A stretch of DNA of 64,000 nucleotides from Sporosarcina koreensis (GTDB taxonomy: Bacteria > Bacillota > Bacilli > Bacillales_A > Planococcaceae). The DNA lies in NCBI RefSeq assembly GCF_000826145.2, contig NZ_LN651336.1, positions 98,501 to 162,500 of the forward strand, given 5' to 3'. How positions within the stretch are numbered: position 1 is the stretch's first letter; every line of letters starts with the position of its first letter. Both the position numbers and the translations under genes were made by a program. This document shows, piece after piece, positions 39,886 to 47,703 of the stretch. The notes under the pieces were generated by a model. The model was given only the letters and a program-made list of their open reading frames with translations. It was not told the DNA's origin and did not search any database.

Positions 39886-39987
39886 GACTGAGCCCTCCTC
39901 GACTATAGTTTCCGTATGCAGGTTCCTGCTGCAACATTCATTATAACGCTTTCCCGATATACTGCACTCTAATTTGCTTTGCCGATG

Positions 39988-40026
39988 AAAAACCGGCATC
40001 TTCCTTTTGGTCGGATGCCGGTTTTT
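39988..40026. terminator. Terminator of the enoyl-CoA hydratase-like gene (bidirectional)
   Basis: A 13-bp stem AAAAACCGGCATC/GATGCCGGTTTTT (39988-40000 with 40014-40026) is followed by T-rich sequence on the minus strand. Confidence 0.85.
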
Positions 40027-40030
40027 AACT

Positions 40031-40810
40031 TTACTTCCCTTCAAAAACAGGTTTTCTTTTTTCGATGAATGACCGGATCCCTTCCGTATGGTCGGCTGTC
40101 TGCCTCATCGCAATCTGAGCGGCAGCCTCCCTGTCCAGGATGTCCGCAAGTTCAGCCTCATTGCTTCCATGCAGGATCCGTTTCGTTGCCATCATGGCGG
40201 ACAGCGGCGACTTCAGCAGGGAAGACACCAGATGAGTTGCGGCCTGCCCGGATTGGCCGCTCGGCACGAGCTCGTCGACGAGACCCGCCGCCTTCGCTGT
40301 TTTCGCATCGAGCACGTCGCCGGCCCAAATCATCTTCTTGGCGTTCGCGGCACCGATCCGTTCTTTCAGGTAGAAGTGGCCGCCCCCATCCGGAACAAGA
40401 CCAATTCCGATGAAGTTCATCGCAAGCTTGCTGTCCTCTTCCGCGATGATGATATCACACGCAAGCGCCAGTGTGAATCCGAGCCCGGCGGCCGATCCGT
40501 GGACAGCCGCAATCGTGATCTGCGGGAGCAGATATAATGCTCTCGATAAACGTGTGATCGACTTCATCACGTCTGTCATGTCCATCGGTGATGCGGGATC
40601 CGCCATCTTTTTTATATCTCCGCCCGCCGAAAACGTCCGGCCTGCCCCCCGGATCGTCAGCAGCTGGACTTCTTGATCATCCCTTAGTGATTCGAACGCA
40701 TCCGCAAGCTCAGCCATCATAATATCATCCATGGCATTCATCGATTCCGGACGATTCAGCGTCAAGGATGCGTGCCTGCCGTTTTTTGTAAGTATAATTG
40801 TCTGAAACAT
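40031..40810 (-). CDS. Enoyl-CoA hydratase/isomerase family protein (YhaR-like)
   Basis: A 259-residue crotonase-fold protein. It has the oxyanion-hole motif SAGGDIKKMAD (about residue 63) and GSAAGLGFTLALACDI, and the catalytic region GLVPDGGGHFYL. In true hydratases two glutamates act, one here replaced by Asp/Gly in the LVPDGGG segment, so the reaction is uncertain. It resembles B. subtilis YhaR, found in the same neighbourhood. The ATG follows GGAAGGGGACTACC. Confidence 0.85.
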   Translation of the reverse strand: MFQTIILTKNGRHASLTLNRPESMNAMDDIMMAELADAFESLRDDQEVQLLTIRGAGRTFSAGGDIKKMADPASPMDMTDVMKSITRLSRALYLLPQITIAAVHGSAAGLGFTLALACDIIIAEEDSKLAMNFIGIGLVPDGGGHFYLKERIGAANAKKMIWAGDVLDAKTAKAAGLVDELVPSGQSGQAATHLVSSLLKSPLSAMMATKRILHGSNEAELADILDREAAAQIAMRQTADHTEGIRSFIEKRKPVFEGK

Positions 40811-40899
40811 GGTAGTCCCCTTCCTTCCCCGTTATCCGGCCAGCCTTCTGTAAATGAATGGCTGTTCAGTACCTATTCGGGAACGGAAGGGAAACTCCT

Positions 40900-42405
40900 T
40901 TAATTCGTGACGGTTTCCGGAAAGATTTCATCCAGCAGCTCCAGCTTCTTCTCCATCGACTCCTGATACGACAAGATATACGCAGCCGGGTCTTTCGGAT
41001 TCTGGAATTGCGTGATGCGGCCCGTTGCAGGGTCGCGGAATTTACTGGATGCTCCGCAGCCGATGCCGATGATCGACTGGACCTCTTCCATGATCATGAT
41101 ATTGTAGATGCTCTCTTCACCGGGCTTGGAATAGCCGACGTTTTCCAGATTGCCGAGGATGTTTTTCTGGCGGTACAAGTAGTAAGGGACGTAGCCGTTC
41201 TCCTCTGTCCATTGTTCACCGAGTCTCATCATCTCTTCAGCGGTCGGACGGTCGGCCACTTCGTACTTCTTTTTGTTGCGTGTCATTTCGGATGCCCGCT
41301 TGAACGACAGCGTATGGATTGTCAGGGATTCCGGCTGAAGTTTTCCGGTTTCCGCAAGTGAATGGCGGAACTCTTCCGTCCCTTCGTTCGGCAGGCCGAT
41401 GATCAGGTCCATGTTAATGTTCTTCATGCCCATCGAGCGTGACAATTTGAACTTGTCGATCGTCTCCTGGACGGTGTGATGGCGGCCGATCGCTTTCAGG
41501 GTTTCGTCCGTATAGGATTGCGGGTTCACACTGATCCGGTCGATGCCCCACTTCTTCAGCACGTCGATCTTTGCCGGGGTGATCGTATCCGGACGTCCGG
41601 CTTCCACGGTCACTTCCCGCACGTGCTCCATGAACGGGAAGGATTCGGCCATCACTTCGTACAGCGCGTCCATCTCCTCCGCTTCGATGGACGTCGGCGT
41701 GCCGCCCCCGAAATAGATCGTCGTCACACGGATCTGCCGGCGCTCGAGCCATTCGCCGAGCTGACGGATCTCTTCGTGCAGACCGTCCAGGAAATTTTCC
41801 ACCCGCCCGTTTTTCCGGTGGATGGCATACGCAGGAAACGTACAGTAGGCACATTTCGTCGGGCAGAATGGGATACCGATGTAGATGCTGACCTCCCGTT
41901 CCAGTCTGTACAGGTCCGGAACGGCTTCCAGCTGCACATCAGCAATCTTCTCCAGCAGGTCTGCCTTCCTGCGAGACACCCGGTGTTTCGACATCAGCAG
42001 ACCCTTGGCCTCTTCCTGGCTCAGCCCCTTCTGCAAATAGGTATGATACAGCTTCGTCGGTCTGATTCCCGTCAGGATGCCCCACTCCTGCGTTATACCA
42101 GTGTACGCCTCGAGCGTTTCAAGGAACACATGGGAATACAGCCGTTTCCATTGACGGTTCCGTTCCTTTTCCGTGCCGCCTTCCGCCTTTTCGGTGAATG
42201 ATGCTTCGAATGTGCGTTCATCCGCTGAAAGGAAGCCTTTTACAGAAAGCTGTCCTTCTGCCGCCTGTTCTTCAAAACGGAACGTCAGGCTGCCGGACTC
42301 ACCTTCCCGGCAAATATGGGTCTCCTCGAAAAACAAATTCGCCAGGTGGATGAACATCCGCTTCCAATCTTCTTTGAAATCGCCCTGCAGCGCGATCATT
42401 TGCAT
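40900..42405 (-). CDS. hemZ: Oxygen-independent coproporphyrinogen III dehydrogenase HemZ
   Basis: A radical-SAM protein of about 501 residues assigned to anaerobic haem synthesis. The iron-sulphur cluster motif CPTKCAYCTFPAYAI follows GIPFC, and the downstream FGGGTPTSIEAEEM and EAGRPDTIT match HemN-type proteins. HemZ has an N-terminal extension of about 150 residues, also present here. Start at 42405 (MQMIALQGD) is taken as the family start; its ribosome site is weak, and M27 is a nearby alternative. The HemZ family includes members whose in-vivo role is unclear. Confidence 0.88.
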   Translation of the reverse strand: MQMIALQGDFKEDWKRMFIHLANLFFEETHICREGESGSLTFRFEEQAAEGQLSVKGFLSADERTFEASFTEKAEGGTEKERNRQWKRLYSHVFLETLEAYTGITQEWGILTGIRPTKLYHTYLQKGLSQEEAKGLLMSKHRVSRRKADLLEKIADVQLEAVPDLYRLEREVSIYIGIPFCPTKCAYCTFPAYAIHRKNGRVENFLDGLHEEIRQLGEWLERRQIRVTTIYFGGGTPTSIEAEEMDALYEVMAESFPFMEHVREVTVEAGRPDTITPAKIDVLKKWGIDRISVNPQSYTDETLKAIGRHHTVQETIDKFKLSRSMGMKNINMDLIIGLPNEGTEEFRHSLAETGKLQPESLTIHTLSFKRASEMTRNKKKYEVADRPTAEEMMRLGEQWTEENGYVPYYLYRQKNILGNLENVGYSKPGEESIYNIMIMEEVQSIIGIGCGASSKFRDPATGRITQFQNPKDPAAYILSYQESMEKKLELLDEIFPETVTN

Positions 42406-42475
42406 AACTAGCCCAACTTTCTCCGGCAGTCCGTGCCGGTCTTCTCTGTCACTCAGTATAGCAAATCCGGAAAAC

Positions 42476-42504
42476 AAAAAACCAGCCTGTCCGGCTGGTT
42501 TTTT
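42476..42504 (-). terminator. Terminator after the YheA-like gene
   Basis: Stem AAAAACCAGCC/GGCTGGTTTTT (42476-42487 with 42493-42504) around a 5-base loop is followed by T residues on the minus strand, just past the yheA-like stop. Confidence 0.85.
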
Positions 42505-42507
42505 GCA

Positions 42508-42858
42508 TCAATTCATTGTTTCGTACAGGTCCTGCACAGGTTTCATGAGGATGCGGTTGATTTCATCGATGATACCGCTCAATTTCATCTCCGCTTCAAG
42601 CATTTCCATGATCTTCGGGTTCTGCTGGGACAGCTGCGCCGTCTTCTGCGCGTGCTCCAATTCGTCCGGCTGGATCTCTTCCCCTGCCATCTGCTTCTGC
42701 TGGAGCGTCATCTGGATCTCACGGAAATTACGGAACAGTTCCAATGCTTGCTTATCTTGTTTTACGCGCTCGATCGCTTCTTTCACGCCTTCAAATTCGT
42801 CTGTTGCGCGAAGTGAGCTTTCCAATGTGTTGATGTCGTCATAGATGTTGACTGCCAT
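42508..42858 (-). CDS. yheA: YlbF-family protein YheA (UPF0342)
   Basis: A 116-residue helical protein. The internal FRNFREIQMTLQQKQMAGEEI and PKIMEMLEAEMKLSGIIDEINRI segments match the YlbF/YmcA family, and the start MAVNIYDDINTLESSLRAT fits B. subtilis YheA. Relatives act in a complex that tunes RNase Y, biofilm and competence, but YheA has no defined role. The start MAVN at 42858 has GGGGGAATTGAAC; the frame also begins at 42864. It is followed by a terminator and preceded by yheB in a likely two-gene unit. Confidence 0.88.
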   Translation of the reverse strand: MAVNIYDDINTLESSLRATDEFEGVKEAIERVKQDKQALELFRNFREIQMTLQQKQMAGEEIQPDELEHAQKTAQLSQQNPKIMEMLEAEMKLSGIIDEINRILMKPVQDLYETMN

Positions 42859-42878
42859 GTTCAATTCCCCCTAAATGA

Positions 42879-44027
42879 TTACGTCAGATTGGTAAAGTAT
42901 ACAATGAGTCCTTGTACAATTCCAATGATACCGCCGAGCAGTGCACCAAGGACAGTGATCATTTTGAACTCCCGTCTCGAGATGCCGAGCACAAGATCCT
43001 CGAGGACGGCTACCGGGAACGTATCGACCTGTTCTTTGACGATCTGGTCGAGTTTCAATCTCTTCAAGGACTGCTCGAGCTGGACTTCCGCCTGTGCAAA
43101 CGCGAACTCGACGAGCTGCGGTGTAAGATGTTCTGCGGTCCAGGCAGCCCCGTCCGCCCAATAATGGCGGATCGGCTGTGCCAGACGGCCGGCTGCATCC
43201 AGCTCATCCAGCGCATAATTGCGCAGGGATGTGCCGAGCCCTTCCCAGTCGAACCCGCCAGCGAGTTCTGCCATCGGACGCTGTTTCAGCTTAGTCCATT
43301 CATTCGTCAGCATCGTTTCGATCAACTGCGTCGTCCCAGGTGCGGCGATGAACTTCCTCGCTTCCCGCTGCACCTTCTCAACCAGCGAATTCGAATCGCC
43401 GAACAGCATTTTGACCATGCCGCCGAGCGTTCCTTTCGATTCAAGGAAATCCGTGATCAGCCGCTGGAACATCACCTTGCCTTCATAGCTGTCCACAAAG
43501 CCGTCCGCCCTTCCGAGTATGTAGGAAGTGAGTGACGGGATATGCTCTTCCGCCTGCTCCAGCCACTTGGCCGGGACTGTCTCCTCAACTGTTCCGGACA
43601 ATACAGCCGTCTTGACCGCCTGGAACCGTTCATCGATCAGCTGACCGGCCTTTTGGTCGATCTTCCGTTCCATTCCGTGCACGCCGCCGAGTTCCAGCCA
43701 GTCCGCGAGCGTCCTGTCCGACAAGAGAATCTCCTTCTCCAATTTACCTTGCAGGAACGTCTCGGTCTTCTTCGCCATTTCAGGTGTCAGCAGGCGTTTC
43801 CGGAACGTTTCCGGCGTCAGCAGATAATTTGTGACCGTCTTGCCGAGCTGGACAGCCAGTTCATCCCGGCGTTTCGGAATGAGACCCGGTGTGAAGGGGA
43901 TATGCCACTTGCCTATATATTTCGCTTCATGCGGACGGAACAGCATCTTGATCGCCAGGTGGTTTGTAAAGCCGCCGATCAGTGCCCCGATCAGCGCCAT
44001 GAACAGCAGTACCCATAGAAAATCCAT
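42879..44027 (-). CDS. yheB: DUF445 membrane protein YheB (UPF0754)
   Basis: A 382-residue protein with an N-terminal hydrophobic segment containing GALIGGFTNHLAIKMLFRP, then HIPFTPGLIPKRRDELA, and a C-terminal hydrophobic segment (ALLGGIIGIVQGLIVYF). The middle is helical. The DUF445 family is conserved in Bacillales but its function is unknown; a septal or membrane-associated role is only inferred from its anchors. It is upstream of yheA by about 20 bases. Confidence 0.88.
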   Translation of the reverse strand: MDFLWVLLFMALIGALIGGFTNHLAIKMLFRPHEAKYIGKWHIPFTPGLIPKRRDELAVQLGKTVTNYLLTPETFRKRLLTPEMAKKTETFLQGKLEKEILLSDRTLADWLELGGVHGMERKIDQKAGQLIDERFQAVKTAVLSGTVEETVPAKWLEQAEEHIPSLTSYILGRADGFVDSYEGKVMFQRLITDFLESKGTLGGMVKMLFGDSNSLVEKVQREARKFIAAPGTTQLIETMLTNEWTKLKQRPMAELAGGFDWEGLGTSLRNYALDELDAAGRLAQPIRHYWADGAAWTAEHLTPQLVEFAFAQAEVQLEQSLKRLKLDQIVKEQVDTFPVAVLEDLVLGISRREFKMITVLGALLGGIIGIVQGLIVYFTNLT

Positions 44028-44264
44028 TGCCTCACCTTTTTCTGTTCAGTTTCATCCAGTATACCAGAACAGCGCTTTCCGCCCAATCGTTAGGGCCGGA
44101 CAGCTCAGGGTGCGGCGGATGAATTCCATCTGTGTTTCCTGTACGATGGAAGTGACATAGAGGTCATGAGTTAAATGCAGCGCCGTATTGGCATGTTGCC
44201 GTTTCGTATGGAAATGCCATTCAGGCAGACTGCTGCCACTACTTTAAGCTGAAAGGATGATTGC

Positions 44265-45056
44265 ATGGAGCGGACAGTTACGGACGCACTCGGCCGGACG
44301 GTCACGTATACATACCCGCCGAAGCGGATCGTGTCCCTATGTCCTGCTGTGACGGACACCCTGTTCGCACTCGGACTGGCGGATGAAACGGCGGGACGCA
44401 CCCGGTTCTGCATCCACCCTTCTCCGGATGTGCTGGACGTTCCGGCGGTGGCCGGGACGAAAGATCTGAAACTCGATCGGATCCTGGAATTGCAACCCGA
44501 TCTGATCATCGCCGAGAAGGAAGAGAATACGAAAGAAATGGTGGAAACGCTTGAACCGCATGTGCCTGTCTACGTGGCGGAAGTACAGTCCATCGAAGAC
44601 GCCTATCGGATGATGATAGACATCGGCGATATAACCGGCCGTCTGCCCGAAGGTCGGCAGCTGGCAGAGAAGGCGAAAGCAGGATTCCAAGCGCTGGAAG
44701 GAACCGTATCAGGTGACGTGCTCTATGTCATCTGGAAGAAGCCGTATATGGCTGCCGGGAGGACGACATACATCCAGTCGGTTCTGGAGCACCTCGGCTT
44801 CACGAATGCTGCGGCACGATTTCTCGGGCGTTATCCGGCACTTGAGCCGAAAGACATCCAAGACCTGGATCCTTCAGTAGTCCTTTTGGCTTCCGAGCCG
44901 TATCCATTCAAGCAGAAGCACATCAAGGAATTTCAGGAGATCCTGCCGCATTCCCTGATTCTCCCAGTAGACGGCGAGATGTTCTGGTACGGTCCGAGGA
45001 TGCTGGAAGCCGTCCATTACTTCAGCAGCCTGCTGTCCGATATGCAGCACGAGTGA
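44265..45056 (+). CDS. Cytosolic periplasmic-binding-protein-like metal receptor
   Basis: A 263-residue protein of the helical-backbone (TroA/BtuF-like) class. It has DALGRTVTYTYPPKRIVSLCP at the N-terminus, then LADETAGRTRFCIHP, ILELQPDLIIAEKEENT and a C-terminal EMFWYGPRMLEAVHYF. There is no signal peptide or lipobox, so unlike transport receptors of this fold it should be cytosolic. Ligand unknown; cobalamin or iron-chelate binding is possible but not shown. The ATG follows AAAGGATGATTGC. A ferritin-like gene is convergent with it, and no transporter genes adjoin it. Confidence 0.7.
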   Translation: MERTVTDALGRTVTYTYPPKRIVSLCPAVTDTLFALGLADETAGRTRFCIHPSPDVLDVPAVAGTKDLKLDRILELQPDLIIAEKEENTKEMVETLEPHVPVYVAEVQSIEDAYRMMIDIGDITGRLPEGRQLAEKAKAGFQALEGTVSGDVLYVIWKKPYMAAGRTTYIQSVLEHLGFTNAAARFLGRYPALEPKDIQDLDPSVVLLASEPYPFKQKHIKEFQEILPHSLILPVDGEMFWYGPRMLEAVHYFSSLLSDMQHE

Positions 45057-45103
45057 GAGGAAAAGCCTGGAGCGGCCAGTATACATTCCCAGCACCCCGG
45101 ATA

Positions 45104-45345
45104 TTTACACCTCCCCGTTTTAGTGCTATAGTTGTTTTGCCGGCAGATCTTTACTCATGCAGCAGGAGGATAACACAGGGCTTATAGTAATGTCCTCCTG
45201 ACCGATCTTCCAACATATTCTTCGTGCAGTCCTTTGGCAGCATGCTGTCTACTGAACGATGACTTTCTGATTGGCCTCAGGAATTCATTTCAATGCATTA
45301 TATATAGTTCTTTTTTCGAACCGTCCTTCCTGCGAGGACGGTTTT
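45104..45345 (+). ncRNA. Candidate small RNA (promoter plus terminator, no ORF)
   Basis: TTTACA (45104-45109) and TATAGT (45127-45132) are spaced by exactly 17 bases. The inverted repeat CAGGAGGA/TCCTCCTG (45163-45170 with 45193-45200) follows. An intrinsic terminator (ACCGTCC/GGACGGT then TTTTT) ends near 45345. The predicted transcript is about 205 nt. The only ORF inside is a 14-codon one at 45147 that lacks a ribosome site, so a regulatory RNA or leader is more likely than a gene. Confidence 0.5.
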
Positions 45346-45352
45346 TACTTGT

Positions 45353-45745
45353 TCACTGAAGTCCATTGTAGATGACCGACAGCCGGATCGCGTGCTCCAT
45401 CTCATCCTGCATGGCGATGAACAGCGGGTTATAGGCGTCCTGGATCGGTATGGACAGCAGCATCTCCTTATAGGTTTCAACTGCTTCCAGTTCATCAAGA
45501 AGCGCCTGCTGGACGCATGCTTTGACGTCATAGCAGGGAGCCGGACGTTTCGGATTGGCAACATAACTGCCGGTCAGCATATAATGGAGCTGCTGGAACA
45601 TCTCATAGTGGCTTTTTTCGTCTTCATACATATGGCGGATGAAGTCTTTCCACATCGGCTTCTCGACTGTATCGTACAGCGACCGGTATAGGAAATACGC
45701 TTTGTATTCCTCATGGATGGCCGATTTCAGTTTGGCAACGAACAT
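45353..45745 (-). CDS. Ferritin-like di-iron-type protein
   Basis: A 130-residue four-helix protein. Carboxylate and histidine ligand motifs appear in two halves: EEYKAYFLYRSLYD with DEKSHYEMFQQLHYML, then DELEAVETYKEML with DEMEHAIRLSVIYN. This E...DExxH pairing is typical of the ferritin-like fold binding iron or manganese. No specific enzymatic class can be assigned. The ATG follows GACAGGAGGGCAGTACATG-type sequence. It is convergent with the metal-receptor-like gene and the candidate small RNA. Confidence 0.75.
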   Translation of the reverse strand: MFVAKLKSAIHEEYKAYFLYRSLYDTVEKPMWKDFIRHMYEDEKSHYEMFQQLHYMLTGSYVANPKRPAPCYDVKACVQQALLDELEAVETYKEMLLSIPIQDAYNPLFIAMQDEMEHAIRLSVIYNGLQ

Positions 45746-45818
45746 GTACTGCCCTCCTGTCCCCTTTTGCAGTTACTGTATGCCTAAAATCTTTGAATCA
45801 TGAAAGGAGGCGATGGAT

Positions 45819-46022
45819 ATGCTTCAGCACTTCAAAGTCCAGCCGATGTTTGCAGGCGGACAGCTTCCGGGATGGACTTTCTCCTTCCACCTGGGCCCGG
45901 ATCGCTACACCGGCGACTATCTTCCCGACGGAACGATCCGGTGGACAGGCAGCATACCGGATGATGAGGATAAAGTGAAGAAGATGGTCCATGAACTGAT
46001 GATTTTCCATGTATATGAATAA
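45819..46022 (+). CDS. YheE-like small protein (DUF5342)
   Basis: A 67-residue soluble protein. Motifs QLPGWTFSFHLGPDRYTGDY, DGTIRWTGSIPDDED and KMVHELMIFHVYE agree with the YheE family of Bacillus. The ATG at 45813 is only 2 bases from the GGAGG site. The second ATG at 45819, 8 bases away, is chosen. It is upstream of a 47-residue ORF and lies where yheE stands in B. subtilis. Confidence 0.8.
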   Translation: MLQHFKVQPMFAGGQLPGWTFSFHLGPDRYTGDYLPDGTIRWTGSIPDDEDKVKKMVHELMIFHVYE

Positions 46023-46076
46023 TAGCTGGCGCGGGATCCATACTACGTCCGATCACCAGTTACGGAGGGATGCAGG

Positions 46077-46220
46077 ATGGATGGCAAAACACCTGATCAG
46101 CTGAAGAAAGAAAAGACCCAGCTGCACGTCGAGGATCAGAAAACGGAGAATGTCTTCGAGGACAAGAGCCGGGTTCCGGACGAGCAGAACGCCTGGAAAG
46201 AAACACAGCCGAAGCGCTGA
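46077..46220 (+). CDS. Small highly charged protein, unknown
   Basis: A 47-residue ORF starting MDGKTPDQLKKEKTQLHVED and ending KETQPKR, with no hydrophobic segment. The ribosome site GGAGGG is 7 bases from the ATG. It follows the YheE-like gene by 54 bases and is closed by an intrinsic terminator at 46234-46277. Its place corresponds to the small yheF gene of B. subtilis, but sequence identity cannot be judged. Function unknown. Confidence 0.6.
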   Translation: MDGKTPDQLKKEKTQLHVEDQKTENVFEDKSRVPDEQNAWKETQPKR

Positions 46221-46233
46221 AACGCTTCCATGC

Positions 46234-46277
46234 AAAGATGCCCGAACAGTCAATTGACTGCCCGGACATCTTTTTTT
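46234..46277 (+). terminator. Terminator after the 47-residue ORF
   Basis: Stem AAAGATG...CATCTTT with an inner CCG/CGG and AGTCAATTGACT hairpin is followed by seven T residues, 14 bases after the stop. Confidence 0.8.
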
Positions 46278-47536
46278 CATTCGGCGGATAAGTCCTGCTT
46301 GCCGATCACAATGTAATAGTAGATGGATGAAACGACATACAGACCTGCCGTGATGGAAAATGCGACGGCATATCCCCAATAGAACCCCTGCGCCACTACG
46401 AGACCCGTGGCAATCGGGCCCATCGATGCCCAGCCGAGCTGGAATACCGTCTGGTTCATGGAATTTGCGAGCCCCCGGTACTTATCGGTCACCAGTTCCA
46501 TGGCGATGGCACTCTGGATCGGATTGCCGGCATTCATGAGTGCCTGCCGGAGCAGGAAACCGAGCGATGCGAACAGCAGTGAATTCGTGAAGGCTGTGAG
46601 CAGGAGGAACGGAATCGACAGCAGCTGAAAAATGATGAGCGCTTTCACTTTGCCCACCTTCTTGACCAGTATGGGACCGATCATCGCCGCCACCGCCGTC
46701 ATGGCAGCACCGAGTGACAGCACAAGTCCGATCGTCGAATTGGACGCATGGAACCGGTTGGCGAAGTACAAGTTCAAATAAGGGACGACGAGCCCTGAGC
46801 CGAGACCGATCAGCAGTCCTGCGAATGAGAAATGGAGGATGAGCGTAAAATTCCGTTTGAAACTGTCGGCGGCCGCATCAGCGGGTGCTGTCCCGGCCTC
46901 ATCACGGACCTGCACAGGCACAGGCGGCCGATCTTTCAGGGCGAACAGCGGGGGCAGTCCGAGCGCAAAGATTCCTGCACCGATATACAGCGACCAGCGG
47001 ATCGCATCGACCGTCTCCATCTTGAAAAGCAGTTCCAGCGCATCCGCGAGCAATCCTCCCGCCAGGCTCCCTGCCACTTGTGCGACCGTCACGAGTGCGA
47101 ATTGTATGCTGAACAGCTTGACCCGTTCGGACGGCGACGAGTTCTCTGCAAGAAACGGAATTCCAGACACCTGGACAAATGCCATGAACACTCCCGTCAG
47201 CAGGGAAGCGAAGACGATCGGCCCTTCCAAAACAGCGGCACTCCGCAGGAACAGCGTGGCCATCGCAAGGGCGGTCCCTCCGGCTATGAGCCACTTCCTG
47301 CCGAACCGGTCACTCAGGAAACCGGCCGGCACAAGCATGACAGCCGTCGCAAGAGCTGTCATGGAAATGACCTTCCCGTTGACCGTTTCCGGCATGCCGA
47401 GTTCCCGGATGTACAAGTTATACATGACCATGAACACGCCAAGACCGATCTGGATGAATACATTCGCCAGCAGGAAATTTTTGATATTGCGATTAAAGGA
47501 TGAAATCGTCTGGACCCAGTCCTTGATGAGATTCAA
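46277..47536 (-). CDS. MFS transporter
   Basis: A 12-segment major facilitator of about 419 residues. The inter-loop signature DRFGRKWLI (residues 80-88 region) follows the second membrane helix, and helix 4-5 has GVFMAFVQVSGIPFLAENSSPSERVK. The C-terminal half has repeated 6-helix architecture with a long central linker near residue 200. Substrate unknown; the GLGSGLVVPYLNLYF and GFLSDRFG segments suggest a drug- or sugar-efflux relative. The TTG at 47536 has AGGG 6 bases away and is chosen over the frame to 47605. Confidence 0.82.
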   Translation of the reverse strand: MNLIKDWVQTISSFNRNIKNFLLANVFIQIGLGVFMVMYNLYIRELGMPETVNGKVISMTALATAVMLVPAGFLSDRFGRKWLIAGGTALAMATLFLRSAAVLEGPIVFASLLTGVFMAFVQVSGIPFLAENSSPSERVKLFSIQFALVTVAQVAGSLAGGLLADALELLFKMETVDAIRWSLYIGAGIFALGLPPLFALKDRPPVPVQVRDEAGTAPADAAADSFKRNFTLILHFSFAGLLIGLGSGLVVPYLNLYFANRFHASNSTIGLVLSLGAAMTAVAAMIGPILVKKVGKVKALIIFQLLSIPFLLLTAFTNSLLFASLGFLLRQALMNAGNPIQSAIAMELVTDKYRGLANSMNQTVFQLGWASMGPIATGLVVAQGFYWGYAVAFSITAGLYVVSSIYYYIVIGKQDLSAE

Positions 47537-47639
47537 AAGATGCCCTACTTTCTTGTCAAAACATTTCGATACTCTAAATATATGTTTTTTTCTGCCGCTT
47601 GGCAATCTTTTTCATACAATCCTCAGAAACTCATGAAAC

Positions 47640-47682
47640 GAAAAAACTGCCCCGAACCATCTGTAGGATGATTCGGGGCAGT
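47640..47682 (-). terminator. Terminator of the bmrCD unit
   Basis: Stem ACTGCCCCGAA/TTCGGGGCAGT (47646-47656 with 47672-47682) is followed on the minus strand by six T residues. It is just downstream of the bmrD stop. Confidence 0.9.
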
Positions 47683-47703
47683 ACGGTTCACTGCATATTC
47701 AAG

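Noticed and set aside
44028..44264. Possible cobalamin riboswitch upstream of the metal-receptor-like gene
   Set aside because: I looked for B12-box-like sequence (GCCACTG) and a paired leader and found none.
45147..45191. 14-codon ORF inside the candidate small RNA
   Set aside because: No ribosome site upstream and no evidence of conservation; not listed as a gene.
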